This document shows positions 6,805-16,508 of a stretch of 64,000 nucleotides of DNA, one piece after another (the stretch's first letter is position 1; each line of letters opens with the position of its first letter). Position numbers and translations under genes: made by a program. The notes beneath the pieces were generated by a model, which was not told the origin of the DNA, searched no databases, and saw nothing but the letters and a program-made list of their open reading frames with translations. The stretch comes from Bacillota bacterium (lineage in GTDB: Bacteria; Bacillota; Clostridia; Lachnospirales; Lachnospiraceae), in assembly GCA_023392615.1 (NCBI GenBank), contig JAEVYT010000017.1, forward strand, positions 62,001 to 126,000. Reading direction: 5' to 3'.

Positions 6805-8472
6805 ATGAAATTAAAGAAATTAATTGCCGTAACTCTTGTAGTAGCTATGACAGCTTCTATCTTTACTGCATGCGGCTCAAAACCAAACAAAACAGATAAC
6901 AACACAAACAAACCGAACACAAACACCAATACTAGTGCTTATCCAGGCACAGCAGAGGAAAAAGCAATAACCGTAAATATTACTTCAGAACCACCACAGT
7001 TATTCTCAGTAACCTCAACAGATACAACTTCCTTTTCCGTAATCCGTCATGTACTTGAGAACCTTGTAGAGTTAGACGATAAGGACAATGTAGTTCCGGG
7101 TGTAGCAAAAGACTGGACAATTAGTAAAGATGGTCTTGTTTATACCTTTAATCTCCGTGATGATATGAAATGGACCAACGGAGAACCTGTTACAGCAAAA
7201 GACTTCGTCTTTGCTTGGACATCACTTTTAACTCCTTCTTTCGCATCTGACTATGCTTATTTTGGTTATATGTTCAAGAATGGACAAGCTTACAACGAAG
7301 GTAAAGTAGATGCTTCAAAACTTGGTTTTAAAGCACTCTCTGATTATAAATTAGAGGTAACTCTAGAAAATCCAGCTCCTTACTTCATCAATACTTTAGC
7401 ATTTGGTGTATTTGCACCTTTAAATGAAAAAGCTTACAAACAGTTTGGTACTAAGTACGGTACAGATGCTGACAAGATGGCTTACAACGGACCTTTCAAA
7501 ATTACTTCTTGGGAACATGAAAGTAAACTTGTACTTGAGAAAAATACAGACTTCCCAGATAAAGACAAAATCGCTCTTGATAAAATTACTATGGTTATGA
7601 TCAATGATACGAATGCATCTCTTAATGCATTTAAAGCCGGTGAAGTAGATATCACAGGTATTTCCGGAGATCAAGCAAAACTTATGAATGGCGAAAGCTA
7701 CCCAGTTAACTCTTATGATGACGGTTCTTGCTTCTACCTTGAGTATAACTTAAAAGACAAGCAGTTACAGAATGCAAATCTTCGTAAAGCGTTAACTTAT
7801 GCAATTGATAAACAAGCATTCGTAGACAGTATCGTTAAGAATACTTCTAAAGCTGCAACTTCCTTTACACCTCCGATCATCAAGGGTAATAATAAGAGCT
7901 TTAAAGAAGAAGTTGGTAACTTAGTTCCTGTTATTGATGTAGCGAAAGCAAAAGAATTCTATGCAAAAGCTCTTCAGGAACTTGGCACAGACAAAGTTAC
8001 TCTTACTATGATTACAGATGATACTGATGTAGCAGTAAAAAATGCTGCATTTGTACAGGAACAGTTAAAGAAAAATCTTGGTGTTGAGATTAAAGTAGAA
8101 TCTATGCCTTTCAAGAGCAGACTTGAGAGAATGTCTAATAAAGACTTCTCATTAGTATTCGCTGGTTGGGGTCCTGACTATAACGATCCAATGACATTTC
8201 TTGATATGTTCCAGACAGGCAACGGTAATAACCATACAAGCTACACTAATCCAGCATACGATGAGTTACTTACAAAAGCTCGTGCAGAGTTAAATAAAGA
8301 TACTCGTTTCGGATATTTAATGGATCTTGAGAAGACATTAATGAATGATCTACCAATTGGTCCTATCTATTGGAGATCCAGAGATTATGTAGTAAGCGGC
8401 AAGATTGCTTCCGGTGTTGTTAGAACAGCATTCCAGGATATGAACTTTAGAAATGTTAAGCTTTCTAAATAA
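6805..8472 (+). CDS. oppA: Oligopeptide ABC transporter, substrate-binding lipoprotein
   Basis: Start ATG 6805 is fixed by GAGGAGG 6-7 bases upstream. The first 28 residues are a lipoprotein signal peptide ending in the lipobox FTAC, followed by a Lys/Thr/Asn-rich linker. The rest is a family 5 (SBP_bac_5) peptide-binding protein, with NITSEPPQLFSVTSTDTTSF, VTAKDFVFAWTS and FAGWGPDYNDPMTFL as recognisable stretches. At 555 residues it is full length. It captures peptides at the outer face of the membrane for the permease encoded downstream. A terminator-like hairpin after the stop probably makes it more abundant than the other subunits. Confidence 0.93.
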   Translation: MKLKKLIAVTLVVAMTASIFTACGSKPNKTDNNTNKPNTNTNTSAYPGTAEEKAITVNITSEPPQLFSVTSTDTTSFSVIRHVLENLVELDDKDNVVPGVAKDWTISKDGLVYTFNLRDDMKWTNGEPVTAKDFVFAWTSLLTPSFASDYAYFGYMFKNGQAYNEGKVDASKLGFKALSDYKLEVTLENPAPYFINTLAFGVFAPLNEKAYKQFGTKYGTDADKMAYNGPFKITSWEHESKLVLEKNTDFPDKDKIALDKITMVMINDTNASLNAFKAGEVDITGISGDQAKLMNGESYPVNSYDDGSCFYLEYNLKDKQLQNANLRKALTYAIDKQAFVDSIVKNTSKAATSFTPPIIKGNNKSFKEEVGNLVPVIDVAKAKEFYAKALQELGTDKVTLTMITDDTDVAVKNAAFVQEQLKKNLGVEIKVESMPFKSRLERMSNKDFSLVFAGWGPDYNDPMTFLDMFQTGNGNNHTSYTNPAYDELLTKARAELNKDTRFGYLMDLEKTLMNDLPIGPIYWRSRDYVVSGKIASGVVRTAFQDMNFRNVKLSK

Positions 8473-8494
8473 TAAGTAATAATTATATAAATAG

Positions 8495-8533
8495 AAGTGA
8501 CGGTGCGGGTTAAAGCCTGCACCTCACTTTTGT
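8495..8533 (+). terminator. Hairpin after oppA, partial terminator
   Basis: AAGTGA-C-GGTGC pairs with GCACC-TCACTT around a short loop and is followed by TTTTG. Its place between the binding-protein gene and the permease genes is typical of attenuating terminators in ABC operons. Confidence 0.7.
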
Positions 8534-8579
8534 AATAAAAGTAAAGGCTAGTGAAGTAAATAAGTTTAGTTTACTTGTT

Positions 8580-8693
8580 AGAATTGCCATCCTATGCTAC
8601 TTTTCCAGATGGCTTCTACTTGCGGGTGCTTTAACAATTTAAAGTATCATATGAAAGAAACTTTCTGGAAAAGCATTATAGGATGTTAATTCT
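8580..8693 (+). other. 30-bp-arm imperfect hairpin between oppA and oppB
   Basis: Arms 8580-8609 and 8664-8693 are complementary at 25 of 30 positions and enclose a 54-base loop that can pair internally (TGCTTT with AAAGTA). It lies after the oppA terminator-like hairpin and about 70 bases before oppB. No T-run follows. It may stabilise the upstream mRNA, act in the leader of oppB, or be a mobile hairpin element. Confidence 0.5.
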
Positions 8694-8764
8694 TAGTCCA
8701 GAGGTTATTTCTTTACCTCATACGTTCTGATAAAGAAAAATAGTTTTTGAGAGGAGAAGTGAAC

Positions 8765-9709
8765 GTGTTTAAATATATTTTAAAACGTATATTTTATGCT
8801 GTAATAACTTTATTTGTATTGGTTTCATTGACCTTCTTCATGATGCGTTTATTACCGGGTGATCCTTTTATCGGAGAGAAAGCTATTCCCGAAACAACCA
8901 TGAAAGCATTAAATGCAAAGTATGGTCTCGACAAGCCATTGGTAGTTCAATTATTCATGTATATTGGTAATGTTTTAAAAGGAGACTTAGGTCTTTCTAT
9001 CCATTATAATCGACCTGTAACTGATGTTATTACTCAGGCTTTCCCTTATTCATTTGACTTGGGAATGAGATCACTCATATTTGCGACAATTTCAGGTGTA
9101 TTGCTTGGTATCGTGGCAGCGGTAAAAAGAGGTACAAAGTGGGATACTATGTCCATGCTTCTTGCAGTTGTTGGTGTATCCGTACCTAGTTTTATCATCG
9201 GTTCATTATTACAGTATTTCTTAGGCTTAAAATTATTTATGGCGACTGGAATTCGTTTCTTCCCAATAACCGGATGGAATACATTCTCTAGTACGATTCT
9301 TCCATCCTTTGCATTAAGTTTTGCTTCTTTAGCCACAATCTCAAGATTGATGAGAACAAGTATGCTTGACGTATTAGGACAGGATTATATAAAAACAGCC
9401 AAATCTAAGGGTCTCTCACAAAAGAAAATAGTTTGGAAACATGCGGTTCGTAATGCTATCATGCCTGTCATTACGGTTCTTGGACCAATTGCCGCTACCG
9501 TACTTACCGGTGCGTTTGTAGTTGAAAATATCTTCGGTATTCCAGGTATGGGTAAATTCTTCGTATTAAGTATTAAAACTCAGGATTATACCATGATCGC
9601 AGGAACAACCTTGTTTTATGGTGCCTTTTTAGTTATTGCCAACTTAATTGTGGATCTGGCTTATGGCTTTATTGATCCTCGTGTTAAGCTTGAGGATGTA
9701 AAGGAGTGA
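8765..9709 (+). CDS. oppB: Oligopeptide ABC transporter permease
   Basis: Start GTG 8765 (MFKYILKRIFY) is chosen because GAGGAG is well spaced upstream; the in-frame TTG at 8747 is not. The 314-residue protein has six predicted membrane helices and begins with the typical first helix and RLLPGDPF. The EAA loop that contacts the ATPases is visible near DYIKTAKSKGLSQKKIVWKHAVRNA. It forms the membrane channel with OppC and sits 4 bases before oppC. Confidence 0.93.
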   Translation: MFKYILKRIFYAVITLFVLVSLTFFMMRLLPGDPFIGEKAIPETTMKALNAKYGLDKPLVVQLFMYIGNVLKGDLGLSIHYNRPVTDVITQAFPYSFDLGMRSLIFATISGVLLGIVAAVKRGTKWDTMSMLLAVVGVSVPSFIIGSLLQYFLGLKLFMATGIRFFPITGWNTFSSTILPSFALSFASLATISRLMRTSMLDVLGQDYIKTAKSKGLSQKKIVWKHAVRNAIMPVITVLGPIAATVLTGAFVVENIFGIPGMGKFFVLSIKTQDYTMIAGTTLFYGAFLVIANLIVDLAYGFIDPRVKLEDVKE

Positions 9710-9713
9710 TGAT

Positions 9714-10652
9714 ATGAGTAGCATAGATAAAAGTCAATTTGAATTGGTCGGCGCAAGAACAGGTGAGAGCGAGACCATCCGCCGACCTATTACTAGTTAT
9801 TGGAAGGATGCTATGGTTCGTCTTTCTAAAAATAAAGCAGCAATGGTATGTTTAGCAATTATCGTTATTATTACACTGTGTAGTATTTTTATTCCAATGT
9901 TCTCTCCTTATACGATGAGTGAGCAACATTTGTCACATACAGATGCTCCAATCGGTTTTAAAGATCCAACAGATGGACATCTTCATATATTCGGTACGGA
10001 TACCCTAGGCCGTGATATATTCACGAGACTATGGGATGGTGCGAGAGTATCTTTAGGTATTGCATTTGCAGCGGTATTTATTAACTTTTTAATTGGTGTT
10101 ATATACGGCGGTATATCCGGTTACCTTGGTGGAGCAGTAGACAACCTAATGATGAGAATAATAGAGATTATCAATGGTATACCGTACTTGATTATCGTAA
10201 TTCTTTTAATGATGGTGCTTCCTCCGGGTGTGTTAACCATGGTAATTGCTTATGCCACGGTAGGATGGACAGGTATGGCTCGTCTGGTTCGTGGTCAGAT
10301 TATGACATTAAAGCAACAAGACTTTGTTGTTGCTGCGAAAGTTATGGGTGCGAAACCGTCAAGAATCATCGCAAAACATTTGCTTCCCAATACCTTAAGT
10401 GTAGTAATCGTAAATATTACTCTGGCAATCCCTTCTGTAATCTTTACAGAGGCATTCCTAAGCTACATCGGTTTGGGTGTTCCGGTTCCACATGCAAGCT
10501 GGGGTACTTTAGCAAGTGATGGTAGTCAGGTGTTCCAGATGTATCCTTCCCAGTTATTTATACCGGCTATTTGTATTAGTTTGACCATGTTATCCTTTAA
10601 CCTTTTAGGTGATGGTTTACGTGATGCATTAGATCCAAAATTGAGAAGATAA
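9714..10652 (+). CDS. oppC: Oligopeptide ABC transporter permease
   Basis: This 312-residue second permease subunit has an N-terminal cytoplasmic extension (about 1-40), the LSKNKAAM first helix, and the motif FGTDTLGRDIFTRLWDGARVSL typical of OppC/DppC. The EAA loop is DFVVAAKVMGAKPSRIIAKHLLPN. The start is 4 bases after the oppB stop and has its ribosome-binding site (AAGGAG) inside the oppB end. About 118 bases separate it from oppD; that gap holds a small hairpin (TCGGT/ACCGA) but no promoter I trust. Confidence 0.93.
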   Translation: MSSIDKSQFELVGARTGESETIRRPITSYWKDAMVRLSKNKAAMVCLAIIVIITLCSIFIPMFSPYTMSEQHLSHTDAPIGFKDPTDGHLHIFGTDTLGRDIFTRLWDGARVSLGIAFAAVFINFLIGVIYGGISGYLGGAVDNLMMRIIEIINGIPYLIIVILLMMVLPPGVLTMVIAYATVGWTGMARLVRGQIMTLKQQDFVVAAKVMGAKPSRIIAKHLLPNTLSVVIVNITLAIPSVIFTEAFLSYIGLGVPVPHASWGTLASDGSQVFQMYPSQLFIPAICISLTMLSFNLLGDGLRDALDPKLRR

Positions 10653-10770
10653 TATCGTTAATTTAGTTTTAGTTAAATAGAATAATCGGTGAATTTAAAG
10701 AAAAATCACTTTAGTCTATATAAAAAGCTGGTCGGTAAAGCTAACCGATACAGCTAGTGGAGGTTATAGC

Positions 10771-11775
10771 ATGAATAAAGTATTGCAAGTTAATGATCTA
10801 CATGTATCCTTCGATACTTATGCCGGAGAAGTTAAAGCAGTACGCGGTGTTACCTTTGATTTACATGAAGGAGAAGTGCTTGCCATCGTTGGTGAGAGCG
10901 GCTGCGGAAAGAGTGTAACGGCACAGACAATTATGAAATTAAACCCTATGCCCCCTGCAAGAATCAAGCAGGGTGAGATCTTACTGGGTGATAAAGATAT
11001 TGTAAAAACAAGTGAAAAAGATATGATGAAAATTCGTGGTAAAGATGTCAGCATGATCTTTCAGGATCCGATGACTTGCTTAAACCCAACTATGCCGGTT
11101 GGGAAGCAGCTTACCGAAGCAATACGTCATCATCAAAAGTTATCTAGAGAGGATGCTTATGCAGAATCTCTCAGATTATTGAATTTGGTTAAAATACCAA
11201 ATCCAGAACAGCGTGCAAAGCAGTATCCACATGAGTTTTCAGGCGGTATGAGACAGAGAGTTATGATTGCGATGGCGCTATCCTGTGCACCAAAGCTTCT
11301 GATTGCAGATGAGCCTACTACAGCACTTGATGTAACAATCCAAGCTCAGATTATGGACTTGCTTCAGGAGATCAGAGTAAAGACCAATACAGCTATTATC
11401 TTGATTACTCACGACCTTGGTGTAGTGGCAAGTATGGCTGACCGTGTGGCAGTTATGTATGCCGGTAAGGTTGTTGAGACAGGTTCCGTAGAGGACATAT
11501 TCTATCATCCGGCACATCCGTATACAGAAGCTCTTTTAAAGAGTCTTCCTACAATTGATACCGAGCGTGATACAAGATTGGTTTCTATTCCGGGAACTCC
11601 TCCGGATCTATTACTTCCTCCGGAAGGTTGTGGCTTTGCAAGTAGATGTAATTATTGTATGAAGATCTGCCAGACACAACAGCCAAACGAATATGAAACA
11701 AACGAAAATCATAAATCCTCATGCTGGATGTTACATCCGGATTGTCCTACTAGCTTAGGTGGAGGTGATAAATAA
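10771..11775 (+). CDS. oppD: Oligopeptide ABC transporter ATPase
   Basis: The 334-residue ATPase powers peptide import. It shows Walker A GESGCGKS near residue 41, signature FSGGMRQR, and Walker B LLIADEPTTALD. The C-terminal oligopeptide-type extension ends in a Cys-rich patch (GCGFASRCNYCMKIC), which in this family can ligate an iron-sulfur cluster. TAATG fuses its stop to the oppF start. AGTGGAGG precedes the ATG. Confidence 0.95.
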   Translation: MNKVLQVNDLHVSFDTYAGEVKAVRGVTFDLHEGEVLAIVGESGCGKSVTAQTIMKLNPMPPARIKQGEILLGDKDIVKTSEKDMMKIRGKDVSMIFQDPMTCLNPTMPVGKQLTEAIRHHQKLSREDAYAESLRLLNLVKIPNPEQRAKQYPHEFSGGMRQRVMIAMALSCAPKLLIADEPTTALDVTIQAQIMDLLQEIRVKTNTAIILITHDLGVVASMADRVAVMYAGKVVETGSVEDIFYHPAHPYTEALLKSLPTIDTERDTRLVSIPGTPPDLLLPPEGCGFASRCNYCMKICQTQQPNEYETNENHKSSCWMLHPDCPTSLGGGDK

Positions 11776-12746
11776 TGAACAATAATAATACTAACAATAA
11801 TGATAAATTAGTTGAAGTTCAGCAAGTATCCAAGTATTTTAGGGTGACTGATGGTACTTTAAAGGCAGTAGATCATATAAATATTGATATCTACAAAGGG
11901 GAAACGTTAGGACTTGTAGGTGAATCAGGATGTGGAAAATCAACATTTGGTAAAGTGCTGATGGGTATTTATCCTCCAACTCAAGGTAAGATTCTCTACC
12001 ATGGAAAAAAAGATATTGAAGTTAAGAAGAAAAACCTCTTTACTTATTCTAAGATGGCACAGATTATATTCCAGGATCCGTATTCCTCATTAGATCCTCG
12101 AATGACAGTAGGGTCTATCATTGAAGAAGGTATGATCATTCACAATATGTATGATAAGAAGAAGCGTCAGGAACGAGTATTTGAGTTGCTTGAGTTAGTT
12201 GGTTTAAATCGTGAGCATGCTAATCGCTTCCCTCATGAATTCTCCGGCGGTCAGCGTCAACGTATCGGTATAGCGAGAGCACTTGCTATTGAGCCTGAGT
12301 TCATCGTATGTGATGAGCCGATTTCCGCACTTGACGTATCCATTCAGTCACAGATTATTAATCTCTTGCATGATTTACAAGAGAAATTAAACTTGACGTA
12401 TCTGTTTATTGCACATGATTTAAATATCGTAAAGTATATCAGTGATCGTATTGCCGTTATGTACCTGGGTAATATCGTTGAGCTGGCATCTAGTGATGAA
12501 CTGTATAACAATACGTTACATCCGTATTCGAAGGCACTCTTATCCTCTGTTCCGATTCCGGATCCAGATAAGGAAGCGCAGAAGCAACGTCAGATCTTAA
12601 GCGGCGATGTACCTAGTCCGATTAATACACCGGCAGGATGTCCATTCTCAAGCCGATGTCCAATCGCAACAGATATCTGTAAACAGCATAAACCAATGCT
12701 TGAGATGAAACAAGGTCACTTTGTGGCGTGTCACCATGTTGAGTAG
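11775..12746 (+). CDS. oppF: Oligopeptide ABC transporter ATPase
   Basis: The 323-residue partner ATPase carries Walker A GESGCGKST, signature FSGGQRQR, Walker B EFIVCDEPISALD and the C-terminal GCPFSSRCPIATDIC motif. It overlaps the oppD stop by one base, so translation is coupled. It is the last gene of the operon. A 247-base folded element begins 12 bases after its stop. Confidence 0.95.
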   Translation: MNNNNTNNNDKLVEVQQVSKYFRVTDGTLKAVDHINIDIYKGETLGLVGESGCGKSTFGKVLMGIYPPTQGKILYHGKKDIEVKKKNLFTYSKMAQIIFQDPYSSLDPRMTVGSIIEEGMIIHNMYDKKKRQERVFELLELVGLNREHANRFPHEFSGGQRQRIGIARALAIEPEFIVCDEPISALDVSIQSQIINLLHDLQEKLNLTYLFIAHDLNIVKYISDRIAVMYLGNIVELASSDELYNNTLHPYSKALLSSVPIPDPDKEAQKQRQILSGDVPSPINTPAGCPFSSRCPIATDICKQHKPMLEMKQGHFVACHHVE

Positions 12747-12758
12747 ATCGGAATAGAG

Positions 12759-13005
12759 TGTCAAAAGCCCTTGAAGTTTATTATAAGTCAATTCAATTAA
12801 TATATAATCCACAAGAAATAGGAAACATATTTCATAACAACGCGCTCCCACTTGGATGAAGTACGTAGTGGTGCATAAGGCTGAAAACAACACAACCTAA
12901 GCACCAACGACTTCATACAGTTGTTATAAAAATGATGTTTCCTATTTCTTATTCTGTTTAAGTCTGTGAGAAGTGACATGCTCGTAATAATGAAGGCTTT
13001 TGACA
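12759..13005 (+). other. Large folded element C downstream of oppF
   Basis: A multi-helix palindromic structure. The outer arms are 12759-12772/12993-13005 (TGTCAAAAGCC with GGCTTTTGACA). A perfect 16-bp helix follows at 12813-12828/12935-12950, then 12833-12841/12920-12928, 12856-12862/12910-12916 and 12869-12874/12901-12906. No coding frame explains it, and no T-run follows, so it is not a simple terminator. Its core does not match elements A and B, so it is either a separate class of structured RNA or a hairpin (MITE-like) element. Confidence 0.6.
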
Positions 13006-13473
13006 TTTATATTAGAATTTGATGTACTAATGTATAGTGAAGTGTTGTCATATAGTTATCATATTAAATTATATGGATAGTATAGGAGTATTTAGCAAGT
13101 AGATACAGTTTAATAAACTGTGGATTCATACAATATAAACCCGGGTTATAAAAGTGTGACCATTTTATAATATTACTAGTGTGTTTAGTTATTAGTAAAA
13201 TGCTTATGAGGCCGCTTGAGTTAATCTATATAATGATTTATAAATGAGAAGTATATGTTCAATTAAGTTTCTGGAGCTAATCACGGACAAGATATACCCG
13301 TACCGTAGGCTAAGGCATTTTAATATGCACTTGTCTAAACGGTTTATATTGGCTTGCTGTTTGAAGGAGTTTCTTCTATAATAATGTATAAGAAATGGAA
13401 TGAATTGTTCAATATAATGCACATGGAAAATAATGGAATATATATTGATTTGGTGAAAGGAATGGGAATAACT
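13006..13473. other. Intergenic region with no supported gene
   Basis: AT-rich sequence between element C and the acetyltransferase. It holds a weak inverted repeat around 13161-13202, but no coding frame or RNA consensus I can support. Confidence 0.4.
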
Positions 13474-14028
13474 ATGGTTGATTATACAATCAGAATGGCT
13501 AGATTAGAGGATGCAACCGTGATTCAAGCAATCTATGAGCCTTATGTTCTAAATACGCCAATTACATTTGAGTATGAGCCGGTGACTCAAGAGGAATTTA
13601 AGAAACGTATGGAGAATGTGTTAAAGGATTTTCCATGGTTAGTGTGTGAGATGGATGGAAAAATAGTTGGGTATGCTTACTGTTCAAGATTTAAGGAACG
13701 AGCTGCTTTTGATTGGGATTGTGAATGTTCAGTTTATATTGATTTAGACTATCATAGAAGAGGGATCGCGAGTGCTTTATATCAAAAACTATTTGAGTTG
13801 ATAGAAAAGCAAGGCTATTATACGATATATTCATTAATAACAAAATCTCATTCTAGTAGCATCGAGTTACATAAGAAATTTGGATTCGAAGAACTATGTG
13901 TTTATCCAAAGACCGGTTATAAATTGGGTGAGTGGTGGGATTTACTGGTTATGGAAAAGCGAATTAAAGAAGTTGATTCTAATCCAATAAAGCCGAAAAG
14001 TATTCATGAAATAGATAAATTCAAGTAA
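13474..14028 (+). CDS. GNAT acetyltransferase, phosphinothricin-acetyltransferase type
   Basis: ATG 13474 (MVDYTIRMARLEDA) matches the usual N terminus; GAAAGG lies 13 bases upstream. In-frame upstream ATGs lack support. The 184-residue protein shows the family opening IRMARLEDATVIQAIY, the acetyl-CoA loop YHRRGIASALYQKLF and the ending YPKTGYKLGEWWDLLVMEKRI. Relatives acetylate phosphinothricin, methionine sulfone or related amino acids, so detoxification is the likely role. It is a monocistronic gene followed by a strong terminator. Confidence 0.85.
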   Translation: MVDYTIRMARLEDATVIQAIYEPYVLNTPITFEYEPVTQEEFKKRMENVLKDFPWLVCEMDGKIVGYAYCSRFKERAAFDWDCECSVYIDLDYHRRGIASALYQKLFELIEKQGYYTIYSLITKSHSSSIELHKKFGFEELCVYPKTGYKLGEWWDLLVMEKRIKEVDSNPIKPKSIHEIDKFK

Positions 14029-14140
14029 GAAAGTGATAAAACATAGTGTTTAACTGGAATTTTTGAAGAAACATATGATGCATTTTATATAATGGCGTCG
14101 GATAATAAAACATACAATAGAATATGAGCTAACGCTGAAT

Positions 14141-14180
14141 AAAAAAAGGAAAATCTGTAAAACGGATTTTCCTTTTTTTT
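14141..14180 (+). terminator. Strong intrinsic terminator
   Basis: A run of A, then GGAAAATC pairs with GATTTTCC followed by eight T. It may work in both directions. It isolates the acetyltransferase gene from the exopolysaccharide/peptide locus. Confidence 0.9.
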
Positions 14181-14191
14181 ACTTTATTTAG

Positions 14192-14220
14192 TTGTTATTT
14201 AAAATGTCCTATATTATAAT
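14192..14220 (+). promoter_or_regulatory. Promoter of the exopolysaccharide/radical-SAM peptide locus
   Basis: TTGTTA (14192-14197), a 17-bp spacer and a perfect TATAAT (14215-14220) lie directly after the terminator and about 80 bases before the first gene. It is the only good promoter I see before the locus, which suggests one long transcript. Confidence 0.65.
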
Positions 14221-14298
14221 TCATTTATTGGAAAAGAATGGGACTTCATTATGAGGTTAATAATTGATTTAGGGGGAGAGTTTCGGAGGAAGGTCTGA

Positions 14299-15000
14299 AT
14301 GGGTAAATGGAAAGAGAAGTATCTTGGTAATAATGTGAAACTTGCCATCTTGACGGTAATTATGATTGTGTTTATTGTTGGAGGAATGATTGTTTGCGGG
14401 ATAGGAAGGAAAGGTAGCGACATATCAGTAAACAGTTTCAGCGAGGGAGTACACATCTCTACGAATGGTAATTTAAATGCAGGAGAAGTACAGGTGTTGG
14501 AGTTGATATCCGCCAATCGAATGGTGGTTGCAGACAATGCCGAAGAAGAAAATCAGTTTCAGTCTCTTTATATCAGTATATTAAAGAATTATTTATCTGA
14601 CTATAATGTTAATCTATCTGATTCAAAGGTAGAAAGAATAAAAAAATTACTTGAGAATTACAGTGCAACAAAGATGAATATAGACAATAAACAAGAACAC
14701 CTATCTCTTATCTCTAAAGGAATTATACTATCGGTATCTCGACAAATATATAAACAATGTGGACTTAACTTATATTGTGATCTTCAAGGAAATATTCAGT
14801 TTATAAAAGATGGTAAAGGAAATGTTTTATATAAACTTTCGAACCAAAGTCATCAAAGGGGTATGAAATGGAGAGGTTTCATTTGTATATGTATAATATG
14901 CTCAATCTTAATTGGGATAGGTTATGTTATATCTAAGAAACAACGGTTATTCAAGAAGGGTGGGCTCTATCATGGGTATAAGGAAAAAGAATTTGCCTAA
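14299..15000 (+). CDS. Membrane-anchored protein of unknown function heading the locus
   Basis: The 233-residue protein has a hydrophobic helix at about 15-35, an extracytoplasmic middle of about 155 residues, and a second helix at about 193-213, followed by a basic cytoplasmic tail. I recognise no domain. The topology (two helices around an outer domain) resembles chain-length or assembly accessory proteins, but the Wzz proline motif is absent. GGAGGAAGG precedes the ATG. Its end overlaps the next gene by 29 bases, so the two are co-translated. A role in surface polymer assembly is inferred only from context. Confidence 0.75.
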   Translation: MGKWKEKYLGNNVKLAILTVIMIVFIVGGMIVCGIGRKGSDISVNSFSEGVHISTNGNLNAGEVQVLELISANRMVVADNAEEENQFQSLYISILKNYLSDYNVNLSDSKVERIKKLLENYSATKMNIDNKQEHLSLISKGIILSVSRQIYKQCGLNLYCDLQGNIQFIKDGKGNVLYKLSNQSHQRGMKWRGFICICIICSILIGIGYVISKKQRLFKKGGLYHGYKEKEFA

Positions 15001-16390
15001 GAGCTATGTTTTGATTATCGATATATGTTGCATCATAATATCCTTTCTCTTATCAACATGGATTCGGTTTGGTAATATAAAGTCCAATTTACTTGAAACA
15101 GATATTTATCAATGGGCTCTGATTGTTATTATAGCTTTATATGTGACAGTGTTTTATGTTTACGATACGTCACATGATTTGTTTAAGAGAGGATTTTTGG
15201 AAGAGTTATTTATCGTTATTAAGAAAAATATTCTTTTGGCCATTATTCTCACAGGGATGATGTTTTTGTTTCAGCAGGGTGATGTCTATTCCCGAATGTT
15301 TTTTTTATTATTTTTTGTGATTAACATTATGATTACTTATACAGTCAGACAGTATTTTAAGATTATCTGTATGGCTGCATTTAAGAACAGCCAAGGTAAT
15401 ACTAAAATTATGATAATCACTACTTTCACTCAAGCAAAAGATGTTCTCGATCGAGTGAGAAGGGGAAATGACTGGGATTATGAAATTACATATTTTACAA
15501 TTATTGATCGGCATATGATTGGAAAGAAAATCGGGGGAATAGAAGTTAAGGCTGATTTTTCAGATATGTTTGATGTGGCGAAGCAAGAGGTTATTGATGA
15601 AGTATTTATTCATATCCCGAATACCTGGCTTGATTTGGAACTAGAGGAAACAGTGCTTGAATTTCAGAACATGGGCATAACGGTTAATCTAAGTATTAAC
15701 ACGTTCGGATTAAAGATTAATGAAAAGATTGTTCGAAAGATGAACGGATATCATGTACTAACATTTAGTTCAAAATTATTTGACGAAACACAACTACAGT
15801 TGAAACGTCTTATCGATATTCTAGGTGGTCTAATAGGTTGTATTCTAACAATTGTATTAACACTGTTCATTGCGCCTGCAATTATGATTGAATCTCCGGG
15901 TCCGGTATTTTTCTCACAGACGAGGATTGGAAGAAATGGCAGGCGTTTTCGTATATACAAATTCCGATCAATGTATCCGGATGCAGAGGAAAGGTTGGCA
16001 GAGCTAGCAGCAAATAATGAAATGAGTGGATATATGTTTAAAATGAAGGATGATCCTCGAATCACAAAAGTGGGGAGATTACTTCGAAAAACAAGTTTAG
16101 ATGAGTTTCCTCAATTCTACAATGTATTAAAAGGGGATATGAGTTTGGTCGGCACCAGACCGCCCACAGAAAGTGAATTCCTTCTCTATGAAGGGAGGCA
16201 TAAAAGAAGACTGGCATTAAAATCAGGTGTGACTGGTATGTGGCAGGTTAACGGTAGAAGTGACATCAATGATTTTGAAGACGTTGTAAAAATGGACTTG
16301 GATTATATTGACAACTGGTCGCTATTAATGGATTTTAAGATATTATTAAAAACAGTCATGGTTGTACTATTTGGAAGAGGAGCAAAATAA
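14972..16390 (+). CDS. Undecaprenyl-phosphate glycosylphosphotransferase (initiating sugar transferase)
   Basis: This enzyme transfers a sugar-1-phosphate to undecaprenyl phosphate, the first membrane step of exopolysaccharide synthesis. ATG 14972 (MGIRKKNLPKSYVL) is preferred over the upstream in-frame ATG. The 472 residues comprise about four or five N-terminal helices, a Rossmann-like middle domain and a C-terminal catalytic domain from about 275. The catalytic domain contains ESPGPVFFSQTRIGRNGRRF, YKFRSM, TSLDEFPQFYNVLKGDMSLVGTRP and GVTGMWQVNGRS, all core motifs of the WbaP/CpsE family. No later glycosyltransferase, flippase or polymerase is in the locus, so those must be encoded elsewhere. 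Confidence 0.92.
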   Translation: MGIRKKNLPKSYVLIIDICCIIISFLLSTWIRFGNIKSNLLETDIYQWALIVIIALYVTVFYVYDTSHDLFKRGFLEELFIVIKKNILLAIILTGMMFLFQQGDVYSRMFFLLFFVINIMITYTVRQYFKIICMAAFKNSQGNTKIMIITTFTQAKDVLDRVRRGNDWDYEITYFTIIDRHMIGKKIGGIEVKADFSDMFDVAKQEVIDEVFIHIPNTWLDLELEETVLEFQNMGITVNLSINTFGLKINEKIVRKMNGYHVLTFSSKLFDETQLQLKRLIDILGGLIGCILTIVLTLFIAPAIMIESPGPVFFSQTRIGRNGRRFRIYKFRSMYPDAEERLAELAANNEMSGYMFKMKDDPRITKVGRLLRKTSLDEFPQFYNVLKGDMSLVGTRPPTESEFLLYEGRHKRRLALKSGVTGMWQVNGRSDINDFEDVVKMDLDYIDNWSLLMDFKILLKTVMVVLFGRGAK

Positions 16391-16508
16391 ACGAGAGATT
16401 TTTGTAATGTACATTTGAAAAAGCGAAAGAAACCTACAAGAAAGGATAAGAAAACATTGCAAGGGCAATTGTATCAAAGTGTACACTACTAAGTTAATGA
16501 GGTATAGC

